From positions 15,026,238-15,090,237 of the forward strand of contig JAOANR010000002.1 of assembly GCA_030278955.1 (NCBI GenBank): DNA of 64,000 nt. The letters are read 5' to 3'. A program made the translations under genes and the position numbers. The notes below the pieces were generated by a model. The model did not search any database. It was not told the origin of the DNA and worked only from the letters and a program-made list of their open reading frames with translations. Positions 1 through 10,582 of the stretch are shown here, one piece after another. Origin of the DNA: Hygrophila difformis (taxonomy: Eukaryota > Streptophyta > Magnoliopsida > Lamiales > Acanthaceae). The number at the start of each line of letters is the position of its first letter. Position 1 is the first letter of the stretch.

Positions 1-1135
1 TAGGCTTAAATTCTGTCATTTTTCCAATATCCTCTATAATTAAATCAAGGCAGTGCGCAGCACATGGCGTCCAAAATAATGTGGGTATGCGCTCCTCCAA
101 TAATTTCCCTGTTGCTTTAAAATTGGCTCCATTATCTGTCACTACTTGGAAAACATATTCCTTTCCAATCTCCTCAATTCTCTTTTCTAGTAAATCTGCT
201 AACATCAGAGAATCTTGAACCTCGCTCGAAGCATCAACAGACTCCAAGAAGAAAGTGACTTCCGGACTATTCACAAGAAAATTGATCAAATGCATGTTTC
301 TTCTGTCAGTCCACCCATCAGACATGAGTGTGCATCCATATACCTTCCAAGCTTTGACATGTTGTTCTTTTAATTTATCTGTCGCTATCACTGATTCCTT
401 GAGAAGAGGCACACGCAATTCATGATAGCTAGGGGGTTTTATCCCCGGGCCCAATTGCCCAATCGATTCCATCATAATCTCATAGCTCCTAGAGTTTGCA
501 GCATTAAAAGAGATGCCATTTTCGTAAAAGAAGTCAGCAATGTGATTATACGTCTTATGAATCACTTCTTTGGTCCTAGTACAAGCTTCAAGGGTTTTTT
601 GCTTGTACCCACTGGAATGCCTTTCTTCAACCACTTCCTCAGGAGTTTTTCTTATCATATTAACAACTGATTTACTTTGTTTCGCTGGCTTTGGTTGCAC
701 TACTGCAAACTTCTTCATAGATTGAGTTTGGGAGAACTTTCTTTTGCTTGCAGTTCCCGAACTTGGTTGAGGATTAGCTGTTGCATTCATTTAAGTAGGA
801 TCTTCATCATCATCACCATCTAAATCCAAATCTACGCGGGCGGATGCTCTGTTCTTCATCTTTTGTTGTAGAAACTCGTGGAGCTCTTTGGTAATCTCTG
901 TAGTTGTTTTTGGGCATTTGGAAACATCTCCAAAACCTCCAATCAAGTGTTGTTTCAATCTTTTGATTCCAGAATGCATCTGCTTTCCACATAGGGAGCA
1001 TTCCACCAAATCATGGTCTGCCAAGTCTGGCCAAAACCCATACTTCCAGCCTAGATCATTCGATTTTGCTTTTCTTTTGGGATCCTTGAAGGATCATAGC
1101 TTCCAGGTGCTTCAGCCATATGACTGTAAAGTAAA
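1..1135 (-). pseudogene. hAT-type transposase remnant (BED zinc finger + DUF659), truncated at window edge
   Basis: Reading leftward, a BED-type zinc finger (CSLCGKQMHSGIKRLKQHL, about 1000-940) is followed by a linker and then a DUF659-like core of plant hAT transposase-derived proteins: NAANSRSYEIM (about 505), HELRVPLLK (about 415), TLMSDGWTD (about 335), FLESVDASSE (about 245), VVTDNGANFKATG (about 150) and CAAHCLDLI (about 60). The C-terminal dimerisation part lies outside the window. The ORF is broken: an in-frame TAA near 791 separates finger and core, and a one-base shift near 1075 separates the finger from an upstream ATG-containing segment (ATG near 1120, preceded by an acceptor-like TTACAG). 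Family membership is from the motifs. Non-functionality is inferred from the two lesions, although an unannotated intron could explain one of them. Confidence 0.85.
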
Positions 1136-2246
1136 TTACAAAACATATTCATATATTCAAATATTCAATCAATAAAAATTAATAAACCAATTAACCAAAT
1201 CATTAAAAACTCAAACATATTTACTATATAAAAACAGTGTTGTTTGTTTTTATTTAATAAACCAAACCATTTAAATAATAAATCAAACCAGTAATAAATA
1301 ACTAAATATATATTACTATAAAAATAAAAACTGCTACAGCAGTTTAAAGTAGGAAAAGTCAAAAATTTCTTTTTCAATGATTCAATCTATAGAGTTTAGT
1401 GTATAGACATAAAGTAATGATACTACCTGCAGGCGGTCCACAGACAGTAAAAGATAGAGAAAGTGGGAACATTAAAATATTACATAACACTAAGCTTGTA
1501 GCAGATAATATATTATTATCACATAGTACAAACAAAGAACTGTTGGAAGAATAAAAGAATACTTCTTTATGTAAAAGATCTATATATGTGTAAGGATGAT
1601 ATTAGAAACACCACAGAGCATAGATATAAAAAAATACTATCATGCTAGTCAGCAAAGACCAGAGCTTTAAAAAAACACCATCTTGAAAATAAGAAAACAT
1701 ACCTGCTGACGGTGTGAGGCTGCTTCTTACCGCTTGCAAACAAGGAGAAGCAGAACCGGCGACCAACGAACCACAACAGCGAGCAGCGAGCCGGCAACTA
1801 CAGTGGCGGGATGCACAGTGAGCAGCAGCGCTATGGGTTGAGCAGGGTAGTGGGAAACATTAGGGGAGGCAGCGTGAGGGAGGAGAAAAGTCGGAACAAA
1901 ACAATCGTGATCAACCGCTGGATTAAACAGGTTAAGGGTTGGGTTTTGGTGGGCTTTTTTTGAAAATTTAGGTCGGGTCGGCATCATTTGGACCACCTGG
2001 TCCCAAACCTCTCTCGCCTGGCGTCGCCATATCGTCCCTGGCGTGCTTTTCACAGTTTGGCGCCGCCGCAACGACGCCACCACGCCATATGGCGAGTCGT
2101 GCTGTTATGGAGAGAACTCTCCACCGCCATGTCGTCATGTCGACGCCGTGACAAGCCTATTCCGGATGGCCCAGAATACATGGCAGTAACATCGGTCCCA
2201 TTATTTTCGTACTTTACTTACGTTGTACCTGTAGGAAAAATGGGGG
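1136..2246. other. Gene-poor flank, no supported gene
   Basis: Positions 1136-1720 are AT-rich with no coding signal. Positions 1725-2170 are GC-richer and carry overlapping ORFs up to about 118 codons on both strands. None has a recognisable domain and their composition is arginine/proline-biased, as expected from random GC-rich DNA. I see no RNA gene. The stretch could be a 5' part of the hAT element or decayed intergenic DNA. Confidence 0.5.
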
Positions 2247-2470
2247 TGTTACATAAATAATAAATAGAATGGCCTATTATAGTATATATGACGAAGAGGG
2301 AAATGAAATAGTAGTGCCGAAGAGAGGATGACGGAAACAAGTCTATATCACAATTAAGAGAGGCACACACATAAATATAGGCACACAAAATGATGACTCA
2401 TGATTTTCCTCTCTACGTGTAGGGCACCTTATGTGCCAGAGAACATCCATAAGTTCGGGGATTTGTAACA
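2247..2470 (-). repeat. Left LTR of the copia element (3' LTR in element orientation)
   Basis: It starts TGTTACATAAAT and ends GGGGATTTGTAACA, so it has short inverted termini. It shares with about 7106-7313 the ordered blocks ATATATGACGAAG, AGTAGTGCCGAAGAGAGG, AAATGATGAC and TGCCAGAGA. The second copy is clearly diverged, indicating an old insertion. Confidence 0.75.
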
Positions 2471-2479
2471 CTTCCCCTT

Positions 2480-4738
2480 GGATGTCTTCTATACAAATAA
2501 TATGCCTCGTTAAAACGTTACTAAAACAAAATCATGTGCAAAAAAATTCTAGTGAATGAAAAAGAGTACAGTATTATTATATTCATTGCTCCCCCTTTTT
2601 TGTACGTCATTGGAGATCTTTTAGACGCCGCATTCCAATTCTATTTACGAGTTTCTTGAATGTTGTAGTCGACAATGCCTTGGTCAATAGATCTGCTAAA
2701 TTATTATCTGATCGAATTGTTACACATCGATTTCACCATTCTTCTAAAGATCATGAGTATAGAAGAATTTTGGTGAAATATATTTTGTTCTATCTCCTTT
2801 GATGTAGCCCCCTTATAGTTAAGTTATACAAGTTACATTATCTTCATATATATTGTTGGGGGAAGTTTTTCCTCGGATATTAACCCACAGTTCTTCAGGT
2901 TCATTGATCTTAACCATACACATACTCGACTAGCTTCATAAATTGTCAATATTTCGGCATTATTGGAGGAAGTAGCAGTTAAAGTCTGCTTCATTGACCT
3001 CCAAGAGATGGCAGTTTCACCACAAGTAAAGATATAGCATGGTTTTTATTTGGCTTTATTTTAATCAGATAAATATCGATCATCTGCAAAGCCAAGTAAC
3101 TCATATCGAGAATGATTGGAATATAACAACCCGAGATCAATTGATCCTTGGAGATAGCAGAAGATGTGTATTATACCATTCCAATGTCGTCTAGTGAGAG
3201 ATGAACTAAATTGTGCCAGTAAATTTATAGCAAATGATATATTAGATCAAGTGCTATTTGCAAGGTACAGTAATGCACCAATAGCACTAAGGTATGGCAC
3301 TTTAGGGCCAAGTCCTTATTCATTTTCTCCCTTCGGTCTAAACGCATCCTCTTCTGGATCAAGTGCTCTAACGACCATTAGGGTACTTAGCGGATGAGTC
3401 TGCTTTAACACTCTTTTGGAGTAAGTTGTTTGGTGGACAAAATTTCACTTTCATTATGCTCAATTTGTAAACCAATGCAAAATTTGGTTTTACCAAAATC
3501 TTTGATCTCAAATTCCTTTTTCTAGAATTCAACAACTTATTGGACCTCGTCAAGGGTTCCAATTATGTTGATGATCTCAACATATACTGCAATTATTGCA
3601 AACTACGACCCATTTTTCTTTATGAAAACAATGAACAAATAGGGTCATTTATAGGCTTTCACTCAGGTAATTATAACACATGCGTCCAAATTGCTTGAGC
3701 CCATACAGAGATCTCTGCAATTTAATAGAGTATGCATCCTTTGACTTTGATTTACATACTTCAGGCATGTTGAACCCTTCAGGGATTTTCATATAGCCAT
3801 CATTATTTAGGGAGTCATAAAGATAAGCAGTAACAAATTCCATTAGATGCATATCAAGCTTCTCATGTACTACAAAGCTCTTAAGATATATGAAGGTTAT
3901 CACATCCATAATCGGGGAATATGTTTCACCGAAATAAATACCTGGTCTTTGGGAAAAAACCTTGGGCTACAAGTCTTGCTTTATATCTAACAATTTCGTG
4001 GGCTTCATTTCACTTTCTCATGAATACCCATCGGTACCCAATTTGCTTCACATTTTCGGGTGTTTGGACTATTGGTCCAAAGACTTTTTTAGCCAGTGAG
4101 TCTAATTCAAATTGGATCACATTTTTTCTATTTTTGGCCAATCATTTCTTCGCCAACAATCATCAATTGATTTAGGCAAGGGATCCTCGTCATTTGCCAT
4201 TATATAGAGTGTAATGTTGTATGCAAAAGCATTATCAATGTTTGTTTCTTTCCAGTTCCATATAATTGAATGAAGTTTCAATTACTTCATTCTGGGTGGA
4301 TCTTTTCAGTTCAACCTCTTCAGGAGTTGAATCAATTGCTCCTTCAGAAGTATCATCAGTGATCGAGTTATCACCTATATGGATAGTTTTCCTCTTCCGT
4401 GGATTTTTTATCATTAGAACCCAAAAGCCCACCACGCTTTAGGTGTGCAGTAGGTTCCTTTGCACTCGGAATTTGTTCTTCCGATACATTTATTTTGGCT
4501 GGTGCATTTGCTGCCTGAATATATGATTTAATAACTTTTGCACCATCATTGAATGCATCAGACAGTTCATTTGCAATTTTCTGTAATGCTAAATTCTGTA
4601 AACTTCAGGTTCACACTGCCTCGTATGAGGATCAAGGAAATCGAATGGACTTTGCCAAGATATTTCCTTTTCATTTGATATTTTCCTCCCCCTAATGTCG
4701 GAAATTGAGTTTCATCAAAATGACATCTGCAAATCTTG
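2480..4738 (-). pseudogene. Copia pol remnant: RT and RNase H
   Basis: The minus strand of 3649-3909 encodes a copia-type reverse transcriptase segment with LDMHLMEFVTAYLYDSL, YMKIPEGF and KLQRSLYGLKQ. Upstream on the minus strand (about 4600-4738) the CHFDETQFPTLGG segment between integrase and RT can be read. Downstream (about 2880-3010) an RNase H-like stretch reads SSNNAEILTIYEASR. The fragments lie in different frames with stops between them, so no protein is made. The integrase half is separated by the MITE at 4741-5001. Confidence 0.8.
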
Positions 4739-4740
4739 TA

Positions 4741-5001
4741 CTCCTTTTGTCCACTTTAAATGTTCTGTTTGATTTCTGCACATAATCCAATGCATTTTTT
4801 TTGTATCGTTAATATTTCAAAATATATAGAACTAAAAAATATGTAAAATATATATTCTAAAACTATACGATTAGATGAATCTAACAAGACTTAACTCGAC
4901 TATTTTTTTCATAATATATATTTATAATAATATTGAGTCAAAGTTGAAAAATGAACAGTGACAAAAAGTCAAACATGACGTTTTTGCTGGGATGGAGGGA
5001 G
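4741..5001. mobile_element. Stowaway-like MITE inserted in copia pol
   Basis: The left end is CTCCTTTTGTCC and the right end, read on the minus strand, is CTCCCTCCATCCC. These match the classic Stowaway terminus, and each is flanked by the dinucleotide TA (4739-4740 and 5002-5003), the Tc1/mariner target duplication. The element separates copia integrase from the following pol segment, which continues on the other side. The interior shares ordered motifs (TCCAATGCA; GAATCTAACAAGA) with the truncated copy at 41273. Confidence 0.75.
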
Positions 5002-5003
5002 TA

Positions 5004-5800
5004 GTACATAAATCGCCAGTTGTTGGCTCAAGATATTTAATGATAGAGGGTGATTCATACCCGACATAGATACCCAACCTTCTTTGAGATCCACGAGGCC
5101 ATTTTGTATATGAACATAAGGAACAGGATGTTCCACATTAATTCCAATTGACATGCAATAATCATCAAATCCATGTGACGCATATTCTCCAGCATTATCA
5201 AGGCAAATTTTCTTTATCTGATGATCCAAAAATTGAGCTCGCAATTTAATAATTTGTGCAGGTAATCTTGCAAATGCCATGTTGCGAGTCGATAATAAGC
5301 AAATGTGTCACCACCGTGATGATGCATCGATTAGCACCATGAAATATTTGAATGGTCCACACTGTGGATCTACATGCCCACATATATCACCATGAATTCT
5401 TTCAAGAATGTAGGGGATTCAGTTTACACTTTTGCTGGAGATGGCATTGTTATCAATTTTCCTTGAGAGCAAGCAAATATATTAATTCAGTTGAATTCCA
5501 TATCCTTTGATTTTTCAAGGATGACCATTTGAATTTTTTAATTTATCGTCTCAACATTACGCTGCCAGGATGCACAAGTCGGTCATGCCAAGTAATGAAA
5601 TTACCAGTAGACTTCGGGTCAACCACATGACGTATTTCAGGGGCACTTAACTTTGTACAATATAAGCCAGAAGATAATGATGGCAATTTTTCTTTGATGA
5701 ATTTCTTTCCATCGATAACTTGTGTAATTAAAAGATACTTAGTATTTGCCTCAATTGATGTTTCAGTGTGATACATTTTTTCGAATATCATTGAAGCTTA
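5004..5800 (-). pseudogene. Copia pol remnant: gag-pre-integrase and integrase
   Basis: Positions 5543-5791 encode a gag-pre-integrase segment with WHDRLVHPGSVMLRR near its end (usual form WHDRLGHPG). Positions 5003-5280 encode part of the integrase core, with KKICLDNAGEYASHGFDDYC and GINVEHPVPYVHIQNGLVD, where the catalytic Asp and Glu neighbourhoods are recognisable. The two ORFs are in broken frames and the integrase frame runs into the MITE at 5001. It is a relic only. Confidence 0.8.
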
Positions 5801-7105
5801 ACAAGCTTCTTTGAGCCTTTGTCGAGTATAGTGCATTTTTTCAATCACTCGCTATTTTTGTCCCTTTTCAGAAAAAAAAAAATATAATGGATCTTTCAGA
5901 GCCTTCAATCACATTTGAAATGACACCAATAGGGTTAACAATATTTTTTATCATCTTCAGGTGAGAAAAAATAGTTTATGCCTTTTAAAATACTGTGCGT
6001 AGTAGCACTATCAATGAGGCATATGTTATCCTCTGCATTATTTGCTTGGCATCAGTATTCTTTTCCCAGAAGGTAAGAACAAGTATAAGATATACACAAA
6101 CCAAATAATCAAATTATATAGGGGAATTTAAATTTGAGGAGAAAATAAAACACATTTGCCTTTAGGTGTGTGATGTTATTATATCGTCAAATGGATCATC
6201 GTTATCGAAATCGTGTTACTTATATTTTTCTAGCATTAACCTCTTTTGGGGTTTATAAGGGATTTTGTCATCGAATCAACAATTCATTTTTTCAGGGTAT
6301 TTTGATTTCGCCAATATGGCACAACCTGATTTCACTTTCGATCACGATTTGATCAACGTTTTGTTTTCGGCATTGCTATAATCACACCATAGATATTTTG
6401 ATTCAGTCACATTCTCTTCAAGGAATGGATGAACACTTGTTGTCCTGGATGTATCATTTTTCAATAATATTTAGCCAAGAGAGGTAGTACGATCATCTTC
6501 AAGTGACACTACCAGAAAAATTGGGGATTATGTAGCTAAAACTGTGGTAGCTAACGAATTTTGGTCGCAAGTTCGGTCGCTAACCTCTTCAGCGACCGAA
6601 TTTTACCGAAAAGGTTTTGTCGCTAGAATTAAAAATTTTTGTAGTGTGACCGTATAATTTTTCCCACGATTTAAGTGGAGTTTTCAAGTCTGACATTTTG
6701 TCACTTTAAAAGCACATCAAAATTATGGCACAAATATATGATAGCAGATGCTCTATCGGTACACATGACAAGACTAAAGACCCATTAGACCTATTTGTAT
6801 AACCAAACTAAGACCAATGGACCCTGTTGGTATTCATGACCAAGGCTAAGAGCAAGCTGCTTTGGTGCAATTTCTTGATTTTGGCTTGTTGGATTTTCAT
6901 CACAACATCAATATTTTCCAGGTTTATCAAGTGTTTTTCTATATCCATGGCTCAAAGTATAGCCAGTGGGACAAATTTCTGTTTGATAAGATTAATCTAC
7001 TGAAATTGAAACTATTTGAAATACATCACCTCAATTCTTTGTAGACTTGGAATATTTTTATGGTAGAACTCCACTATTCGTTTGTCACTCCAACATAACC
7101 TCAGC
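5801..7105 (-). other. 5' part of the copia element, no intact ORF
   Basis: By position this should be the gag and leader of the minus-oriented copia element. I cannot recognise a gag domain, and reading frames are short. It contains the 140-bp CACTA-like MITE at 6507-6646. A canonical tRNA primer site next to the right LTR is not visible. Confidence 0.5.
6507..6646. mobile_element. CACTA-like MITE, 140 bp
   Basis: It begins CACTACCAGAAAAATT and ends TTTTTGTAGTG, giving CACTAC inverted termini, and is flanked by the 3-bp direct repeat TGA (6504-6506 and 6647-6649). A CACTA terminus plus a 3-bp duplication is the CACTA (En/Spm) signature. The interior has a perfect 10-bp inverted repeat TTCGGTCGCT / AGCGACCGAA (6572-6581, 6591-6600). 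There is no coding capacity. Confidence 0.8.
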
Positions 7106-7313
7106 AACGATAAAGTATTATATAAATAATAATATATGACGAAGGGGAAAACGAGATAGTAGTGCCGAAGAGAGGTTGATGGTATCGAGTCTATGTCACT
7201 AAGAGAGGTACACATATATAAAGGTGTACGAAATGATGACACTGGATTCCTCTCTACTTGTAGGCCACATGATTTGCCAGAGAGACATCTACAAGTTCGT
7301 GGATCTGTAATAT
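7106..7313 (-). repeat. Right LTR of the copia element, degraded
   Basis: It aligns with 2247-2470 across most of its length. The terminal TG/CA is lost, so both boundaries are approximate. It abuts the LTR remnant of gypsy element F at about 7320. Confidence 0.65.
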
Positions 7314-7319
7314 GGAACA

Positions 7320-7529
7320 TTTCTTTATACAATGTCTTTATTTTTCTAGTACTTTACATTTATTTTTTGCTTTCTTTAATTGTTTTTTACTGCTTTTTGC
7401 ACTTTACTTTTTCCTTTTATTTTTTGTGATGCTCTAGTTTCTAGCATTTCTCGGGATAGTCCTCATCCTGCCTTTCGTCTTGCATGCTCCATTTCGAGGA
7501 TTAAGCGTTACTCCAAAACGGTAGTAACA
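7320..7529 (+). repeat. Truncated 5' LTR of gypsy element F
   Basis: It matches about 33700-33915: TACAATGTCTTTATTTTTC versus TACAATATCTTTATTTTTC, TTTCTAGCATTTCT, GATAGTCCTCATCCTG, and a GTAACA end at 7529. Only the 3' end of the LTR survives. GGTTGGCAACCACAGTGGGA follows directly. This is where a primer site is expected, but the tRNA is not obvious. Confidence 0.7.
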
Positions 7530-7672
7530 GGTTGGCAACCACAGTGGGAAACCAAACTCCGCTCAACAATCAAGGATATTCATTGTATACTTTATGCAAC
7601 CGCGAGGTTCGTAAGACGGTTACAAGAAGCCAGTACAAACATTTGAGACAATTCAAGGCGAAATCGAACAAT

Positions 7673-9436
7673 ATGGCTGGTACAGGAAATCAAACCCCTC
7701 GTGTAAGCATGACAGGGGCAAAGAATGCGTCCCTGTCATCCCGAAGGACAAGTAGCGATGATCTCTGGGTCATCGAACATTCCTACACTCTCTTTAGATG
7801 AGGCTTTGTTCGAAAGGCTAACCACGACAATAGACGCTATTGCCGCAAAAAGACTGGAGGCAGTGTTGAAAGCACCTATCGGGACCCCGAGTCTCATGGG
7901 AAACAACGTTGCCACTCCGGCATCGCCCCTAATAATGCCCAACCAAGGGCAATATTATTATCAAGGGTCAAACTATCCCTGGTACTCTCCAATGGGAACG
8001 TGTCTGCACCTTCACTGTCCTACGGGTTACCGATGGCTTACACGGCTACTCCAGACACACAGCCAAACCTAGGGATGGATACCATGGCAGAAGTCCCCAA
8101 TCTTGCACATATTGAATGCACCCCAGAACCACGGACAAAATAACATCCAGGTCAAGCTGCCCGAATTTAGGGCTCCAGAGGCATTCCATGATGCTAACCA
8201 AGTTAATGTAACTCGGGTAGCAACGCCACCATTACCGACAATCTTTGGCAGAAATTTCCCTCGGGAAAATAAAGGCGGGCAGAAAAGGATTCCAAAATCC
8301 ACCGTATCGCCAGCAGAATCAGGAGGTCTGAGGACCAAACCAGTTCCCCTAAGGAATCTTCTTCCTCTGCCACCATTGATACTAGGCCAACCGGAGCCAC
8401 AACGGGTGCATATGGGAGAAGAACACCTAGCAACCATGTTACGAAGGTTAGGATTAAACGTCCCAGAGACTAGTCGCCCTGTTTACCAAAGGTTGTATCC
8501 ACCCCATGTGTACGAGGACAATCCTTTACCACATGGTGCACGGATACCTAATTTCTTAACGTTCTCAGAAGAAGATGAGACATCTACGATGGAACACACA
8601 GGCAGCTTTATTACCCAGTTAGGGGAATTACGCCGAAATCAGTTCCATCGGATGCAGTTATTTCCTTCCTCGTTAACAAAGACTGCCTTCTCATTGTTTA
8701 TTTGTCTGCCCCGCATGCGAATTTGTCACATGGCAGCAATTAGAGGAAGCGTTTCATACTAGGTCCTACAATTTGCAACCAATAGTTACGTTGGTTGAGA
8801 TTCTAAAAACCAAACAAAGGGACAATGAACCCACAGCTAAGTTCACTGAGCGGTTACAGCAACAGAAAGGGAAATGTGAAACTGCTATTTTCGAAAAAGA
8901 AATAACTAATGTCGCGGTTAAGAACATGAAACTTCCATTGAAAAAGTAGTTAACCCCTTTGATATTAATGACCTGGAAACCTTATCATCTAAAGAGATGA
9001 GGGTCGAAGCTCTATTAAAGAGACTCTGAATCAAAAGGAAGAGGGGAGAGAAAGAAAAGGCTGTATCAGGTTGCTACCATGCACTGGACAGCGACAGTGA
9101 TCTCGAAGAAGTCTGCGATCAAGAGGTCGAACTAGCATATCAAATGACCGCCGAACTTATCCAAGGCAAATCTTTTGTTTGCACCGAGTTGAAACCAAAG
9201 GCCGCACGGCCTATGAAGAATGAGTATACCAAACCTATGGCAGAAGAGGACTTTTGCTTCGATGTGTCAAAGACTTAAAAGATCTTCGACGCACTATATG
9301 AGAAACATAAAATCCGACTTCTTCCAGGCCAGAAATTGGCCATGAAAGAAGAGATCGGCGGACGGACATACTGTAAGTGGCACAACACTTTCTCATAAAG
9401 TACGAAGGATTACACCCAGTTCCAGAGAGCTATCTT
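7673..9436 (+). pseudogene. Gypsy gag remnant of element F
   Basis: From ATG 7673 the reading frame shifts repeatedly (near 7790, 8070 and 8760), but successive segments resemble plant gypsy gag: ARIPNFLTFSEEDETSTMEH (about 8550), then FITQLGE..NQFHRMQLFPSSLTKTAF (about 8610-8700), and TLVEILKTKQRDNEPTAKFT with ERLQQQK (about 8790-8870). No zinc knuckle was recognised before the frame is interrupted by insertion A at 9437. Coding resumes at 31712. Confidence 0.75.
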
Positions 9437-10240
9437 GTAGCACCCCGGATTTGATAACCCAGGCCGGGATGTCACCGCCACACCTCCCTAGCAAGACACG
9501 GTTTCTCCGAGCTTACTAAAGAGATGCAAGGCTATGGTTTTTCAGATTTTAAAATGTTCAAACAGCCCATTATAATATAATTTAAAATCATAATATCAAA
9601 GTTGCAGCGGAATGTAATATTTACATATATATATAATTGTAATGCAGCGGAAATTTAAATTAGGCCAACATGGCCAAAACACGGGTTAAACAAGCTCGTC
9701 CATGCAAGTTCTAAAAGAATGTATCTTCCCGAAATTCTCATATATGCATATGATGATGCATAATCCTCAACTCTGAAAGAAAAAGGAAAAATATGGTTTG
9801 GTCAGCAAAAACATGCTGAGTAAGTTAACACCTACTATGATCAAGGGGTTTCAAAATCTTTAATTAAATTTAAGGAAAAACATGTGCATACAAGACATGA
9901 TTTAAATTTTATTCATCTAATAATAATTTTAATTACATATTTGATAAGACAAGGATTTCCACAAGATCATAATTTAACACACGTATAAAGAGGTTTAATT
10001 AAATAATTAAATTTTTACTCCGAGGCATGCGTACAAACAATTCATCTATCAATTTAAATTTAATAATTTAATTGTGTACTTGAACATGCATTTAATCCAT
10101 AATAACAATTTAATAAGATATGAAAATTTAAAGACAAAATTTTAAATGCATAATTTAAAGACGGGCACAAATAAATAAATACTTAAAAATATTAAATATT
10201 TTATTTCCCCGTTACGTAACCATTTTTCAATGTTTAGTGT

Positions 10241-10582
10241 AGCCGGTGATCCGGCGGCCGCAGCCGTGTCGTAAGTATCTTGTATAGCCGGTGATCCGGC
10301 GGCCGCAGCCGTGTCGTATTTCAAGTATTTCATTGGCCGTTTTGGCACAGTTTCTCACAACCTTCACCCTCGGTCGTTTTGGCACGAAGCGAAAAGCTAG
10401 GGGGCGTTCTATTGAGCATTCCCCCCCTACGTCGGTCACTCTCGGCCGTTTTGGAACGAAGCGAAAAGCTAGAGGGGCACTCCATCGAGCACTCGCCCCC
10501 TACATAGGTCACACTCGTCCGTCTAGGCACGATGCGAAAAGCTAGAGGGGCACTCTATCGAGCACTCACCCCCTACATAGCC
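10241..10582 (-). repeat. Tandem repeats in LTR 1: hairpin units and 72-73-bp units
   Basis: Two 45-bp units each contain GCCGG-TGAT-CCGGC followed by a NotI-type GGCGGCCGC (10241 and 10286). They are followed by three 72-73-bp units starting CTCG(G/T)(C/T)CGT near 10369, 10441 and 10514, each with GCGAAAAGCTAG and a C-rich CCCCCTAC. The same blocks recur near 15505-15835 and 29035-29370. Confidence 0.85.

Larger units (their letters stand above)
2247..7313 (-). mobile_element. Degenerate Ty1/copia LTR retrotransposon
   Basis: Two direct repeats of about 220 bp (2247-2470 and about 7106-7313) flank a region whose minus strand holds copia pol segments in the expected order: gag-pre-integrase, integrase, RT, RNase H. 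The left repeat begins TGTTACA and ends TGTAACA. Beside its inner edge is a minus-strand purine tract (AAGGGGAAG, about 2471-2479), consistent with a polypurine tract and a minus-oriented element. All coding segments are broken by stops and frameshifts, so the element is old. Two MITEs lie inside it. Confidence 0.8.

Noticed and set aside
1727..2260. ORFs of 90-118 codons in the GC-rich stretch at the left
   Set aside because: Overlapping frames on both strands, Arg/Pro-rich composition, no motif and no promoter or splice context.
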